Positions 4,602 through 7,180 of a stretch of DNA of 7,180 nt are shown piece by piece (within the stretch, counting starts at the first letter, position 1; each line of letters opens with the position of its first letter). Origin of the DNA: Planctomycetota bacterium. GTDB lineage: Bacteria > Planctomycetota > Planctomycetia > Isosphaerales > Isosphaeraceae. The notes beneath the pieces are model-generated. The model made no database searches. It had not been told where the DNA came from and saw only the letters and a program-made list of their open reading frames with translations. The stretch covers positions 1 to 7,180 of the forward strand of contig JAJYDH010000339.1 of NCBI GenBank assembly GCA_021777685.1. Direction: 5' to 3'. A program made the translations under genes and the position numbers.

Positions 4602-7180
4602 TCACCCCTCGTCCGCCACCGGCGCCGCCTTCTTCTTCCGCCTCGGCTTCGCCGCCTCGACCGGCGAGCCCTCGGCGTGGCCGTTGACGCTCACCGGCGG
4701 ATAGTCCAGGCGGTGGACGGACAGGGCGTCGGGGCCGAGGGCCGAGAGGGCGAGGTCGACCAGGTGTTCGTGATGGGTGAAGAAGAGGACCTGCGTCCGC
4801 CGGGAAAGCTCGGCCAGGGCCCGGAGCGCGGCGAGGGCCCGGGCGTTGTCGAAGTTGACGAGGATGTCGTCGACGACCAGCGGCATCGGCCCGTGGTCGT
4901 CGAGGTAGGTCTGCAAGCTGGCCAGGCGGAGGGCCAGATAGAGCTGGTCGGCCGTCCCCTCGCTCATGCCTTCGACCTTCAGGAGGGTCGTCCCGTCGGC
5001 CCGGACGCCGAGGAGGACGGGCTCCCCCTTCTCGTCGAGGTCGGCGCGGAGGCCGGCGAACGAGTCGGCGGTGAGGCTCGCGAACAGGGCCCCCGCTCGT
5101 TCGAGGACCGGCCCCTGGTGCTCCTTCCGGTAGCGTTCGACCGCCTCTCGGAGCACGGCCGAGGCCAGGCGGAGCCGGGCGTACCGCTCGACGTCGATCG
5201 CCAGGCGGGCGACCCGCTCCTCGACGGCCTGCTGGGCGTCGGCGGCGGCCGGGCCGCCGTCCATCGCGTCGAGCTTCTGGCGGCAGCGGCCGATCTCCTC
5301 GCCCAGGCGGTCGCGGTCGGCCTCCAGCGGGGCGAGCCGGTCGGCCAGCTCGGCGATCCGGCCTTCGAGCGCGTCGGGGTCGGCCCCCTCGGCCTGCTCG
5401 CGGAGCTGATCGGGCGAGATCGGGCCGGCCAGCGTGGCGAGCTGCTCGTCGAAGGCCCGGAGCTGCTTCCTCAGGTCCTTGACCGCGTCGGAGGCCCGCT
5501 CGGCCTCGACCAGGCCGTCGGGCGAGCCGCAACCGGCCTCGGCGACCAGGGCCTCGATGGCCAGGTCGGCGCGGCCGACGGCGGCTTCGGCCTCGTCGAG
5601 CTTGGCCCGCTCGTCCTCCCGGCGCTTGAGGGCCTCTTCCCGGCGGCCCTCGACGACCTTCGCCCGGTCGAACCGATCGGCGATCGCGCGGGCGGCCGAG
5701 TCGATGGGAAGTCCCGACATCTCGGGCGCGACCCGGTCGACCAGCGAGCGGACCTCGGCCTCGAACCGGGCCTCGGCCCGGGCGTGCTCCTCGATCTTCG
5801 AGCGGACCTCGGCGGCCTCGCGGAGCAGGGCCGCCAGGTCGTCGAACCGGGCGATGACCCGGAGCGCCCGCGCGGGCGAGGCGTCGCCGAGCAGGCCCAG
5901 CGGGGCGACGGCCGAGGCCCAGCGGGCTCGCCAGTCGTCCCGCGCCGCCTCGGCCTTCGCCAGCTTCGCCCGGGCGGCCTCGAGCCCGAGGGCCTCGCCC
6001 ACCCGGTCGACGGCCGCCCTCGCGCGGGCCAGGAGCGCGGCGAGCGGGCCATCAACGGGCTCGCCCAGCGCGGCCAGATGGCCGGCCAACTCGGCCTTGA
6101 TCTCCTCGACCTGAGCCTCGCGGTGGGCGAGGTCGGCCCGGCGGTCGCGGAGCCCCCTGGCCTGTCGGACGAGGTCGGCCCGGCGGATCGCGGCCCAGTC
6201 CTTCATCTCGCGGGGGGGGAGCGGGTCCAGGCCGGTCGGCCTCCAGAGGTCGGCCCACGATCGAAGGGCGTCGGCCCGGTCGCGATCGGCCCGGTCGACC
6301 GCGTCGGCGAGGGCGGCGACCCGTGCGAGCAGCTCACGGCGGCGGAGCGTCCGCTGCGCCTGGGCGGCGACGGCGTCGGCCTCGATCCGGAGTCGGTCGG
6401 CGACGTCGTCGGCGGATCGGACGGCGGCCTCGAAGCCATCGGCCAGGCCCGAGGGATCGGCGACCGGGGCGGCGTCGAGCCAGCCCCGGCGGATCAGCCG
6501 CCAGTCCCGGTCGCGCCGGCCTCGGCGATCGGCCAGGTCTTCCTCGGTCGGGACCGGCCCGGCGAGCCGCTCGCGGTCGATCTCGCGGTCGATCGCCGCG
6601 AGGTCGGCCTCGACGGCGGCGAGGGCGTCGCGGGCCCGGGCGAGCTTCTCGTCGAGGGCCCGGGACTCGGCCTCGAAGCGGTCGATGGTCGCGGCCGAGG
6701 GGGCCTTCAGCGCCTCCAGGTCGTCGAGCGGGCCGGACCAGAGCGGCAGCGCCCGGAGGTCGACCTCGGCCTGCCGCTCGGCCTTGGCCAGGTCGAGCCG
6801 GCCGGCGGCGAGCTGAGCTTCGAGGTCGCCCTCGCCCTGGGCCCTGGCGACGGCGTCGGCCAGGGCCCTGGCGAGCCGGGCGGCGTCGGGGCCCGGGGAG
6901 GGATGTCCGATCCCCGGGCCGGTCGAGAGCCTCGTCACCTCGGCCTCGGCTGCGGAGCACCGGGCATCCAGCCCGGCCGACTCCTGGGCCAGCGCCTGGA
7001 CCTGCTCCTTGAGGCCCGCGGGGAGCCGGGACAGGGCGGGATCGACGGCCTCTCGCGCCCCGTTCGACCGCCCATCGGGGCCGATTCCGCCTCCCTCTCC
7101 CCCTGAGAGAGGGCCGGGGTGAGGGTCGTCGCCGGGCGAGTGGGGGACATCGGAGCCCGTCTTCCAGGCCACTGGTGATG
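4602..7180 (-). CDS. YhaN-like SMC/Rad50-type AAA ATPase, 5'-partial
   Basis: The frame is open from the right edge to the TGA at 4602-4604. From a possible GTG at 7172 it has 856 residues (used for numbering). Most of it (about 45-730) is charged Ala/Glu/Arg/Leu-rich coiled coil, with segments typical of YhaN proteins: PLWSGPLDDL (143-152), VPTEEDL (207-213) then DWRLIRRGWL (223-232), and LWRPTGLDPLPPREM (309-323). The C-terminal ATPase lobe is intact: signature MSEGTADQLYLALRLA (736-751), Walker B PLVVDDILVNFD (764-775) and the switch histidines FFTHHEH (797-803). The end is a lysine-rich tail (PRRKKK). No Walker A is visible. In full-length YhaN proteins (around 1,150 residues) it lies some 300 residues further upstream, so I read this gene as continuing past the window. 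Family members act in DNA break processing or recombination and often pair with a YhaO-type phosphoesterase. A palindromic repeat lies in frame at residues 15-29, so disruption upstream cannot be excluded. Confidence 0.85.
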   Translation of the reverse strand, partial: SPVAWKTGSDVPHSPGDDPHPGPLSGGEGGGIGPDGRSNGAREAVDPALSRLPAGLKEQVQALAQESAGLDARCSAAEAEVTRLSTGPGIGHPSPGPDAARLARALADAVARAQGEGDLEAQLAAGRLDLAKAERQAEVDLRALPLWSGPLDDLEALKAPSAATIDRFEAESRALDEKLARARDALAAVEADLAAIDREIDRERLAGPVPTEEDLADRRGRRDRDWRLIRRGWLDAAPVADPSGLADGFEAAVRSADDVADRLRIEADAVAAQAQRTLRRRELLARVAALADAVDRADRDRADALRSWADLWRPTGLDPLPPREMKDWAAIRRADLVRQARGLRDRRADLAHREAQVEEIKAELAGHLAALGEPVDGPLAALLARARAAVDRVGEALGLEAARAKLAKAEAARDDWRARWASAVAPLGLLGDASPARALRVIARFDDLAALLREAAEVRSKIEEHARAEARFEAEVRSLVDRVAPEMSGLPIDSAARAIADRFDRAKVVEGRREEALKRREDERAKLDEAEAAVGRADLAIEALVAEAGCGSPDGLVEAERASDAVKDLRKQLRAFDEQLATLAGPISPDQLREQAEGADPDALEGRIAELADRLAPLEADRDRLGEEIGRCRQKLDAMDGGPAAADAQQAVEERVARLAIDVERYARLRLASAVLREAVERYRKEHQGPVLERAGALFASLTADSFAGLRADLDEKGEPVLLGVRADGTTLLKVEGMSEGTADQLYLALRLASLQTYLDDHGPMPLVVDDILVNFDNARALAALRALAELSRRTQVLFFTHHEHLVDLALSALGPDALSVHRLDYPPVSVNGHAEGSPVEAAKPRRKKKAAPVADEG
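7093..7125. repeat. CTCTCCC-family palindromic repeat inside the ATPase reading frame
   Basis: CCCTCTC (7093-7099) and GAGAGGG (7107-7113) form a stem, followed by CCGGGGTGAGGG. The sequence is a variant of the arm found at 1913-1948. On the minus strand it is read in the ATPase frame as DPHPGPLSGGEGG, a signature of this repeat class when translated, and not of YhaN proteins. Confidence 0.8.

Noticed and set aside
4480..5532. N-terminal extension (reaching 5532) of the small membrane protein at 4183-4479
   Set aside because: It overlaps the ATPase gene in another frame, is Arg/Pro/Gly low-complexity and passes through the REP-like palindrome. The ATG at 4479 gives a normal small membrane protein.
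4677..7106. 809-codon open frame on the plus strand
   Set aside because: It is antisense to the YhaN-like ATPase, whose signature, Walker B and switch histidine motifs are all present on the minus strand. The plus-strand product is repetitive Gly/Val/Asp-rich with no domain I recognise.

Overview
The window looks like chromosomal DNA of a very GC-rich planctomycete, most likely from the Isosphaeraceae or a close relative (inference). The clues are a Tat-exported DUF1501 protein, two tiny membrane proteins of a type common in this phylum, a protein with the N-terminal 'NRRNAxxSTGPxTxEGK' block, and several families of palindromic GC-rich repeats that are abundant in planctomycete genomes. Strong third-position G/C bias also produces long open frames on the strand opposite the real genes.

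Layout, left to right. (1) 2-1102, plus strand: an almost complete gene for an uncharacterised protein, entering over the left edge. (2) 1103-1350: a convergent gap with a strong hairpin, four contiguous 32-bp repeat units and one inverted copy. (3) 1351-1851, minus: a small secreted SnoaL/DUF4440-type protein. (4) 1852-2063: a 37-bp-armed inverted repeat and a short hairpin. (5) 2064-3395, minus: a DUF1501 protein with a twin-arginine signal. (6) 3396-3871: a divergent promoter region, a probable 56-codon gene on the plus strand whose 3' end runs into a repeat, and a large nested inverted repeat. (7) 3872-4159 and 4183-4479, minus: two tandem small single-pass membrane proteins 23 bases apart. 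(8) 4480-4601: a gap with a REP-like palindrome. (9) 4602 to the right edge, minus: the C-terminal three quarters or so of a YhaN-like SMC/Rad50-type ATPase. Its Walker A half is not in view.

The protein genes do not form one recognisable pathway. The ATPase would normally pair with a YhaO-type nuclease, which would lie off the right edge if present. The DUF1501 and DUF4440 genes are co-directional and both exported, but a long palindrome separates them. The two small membrane proteins are probably co-transcribed. The most distinctive property is the repeat load: five different palindromic elements sit in about 7 kb, they occupy nearly every intergenic gap over 100 bp, and two appear to run into coding sequence (the small plus-strand gene and the ATPase). 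I see no CRISPR array, prophage, transposase, tRNA or rRNA, and no convincing case for a wholly new multi-gene system.
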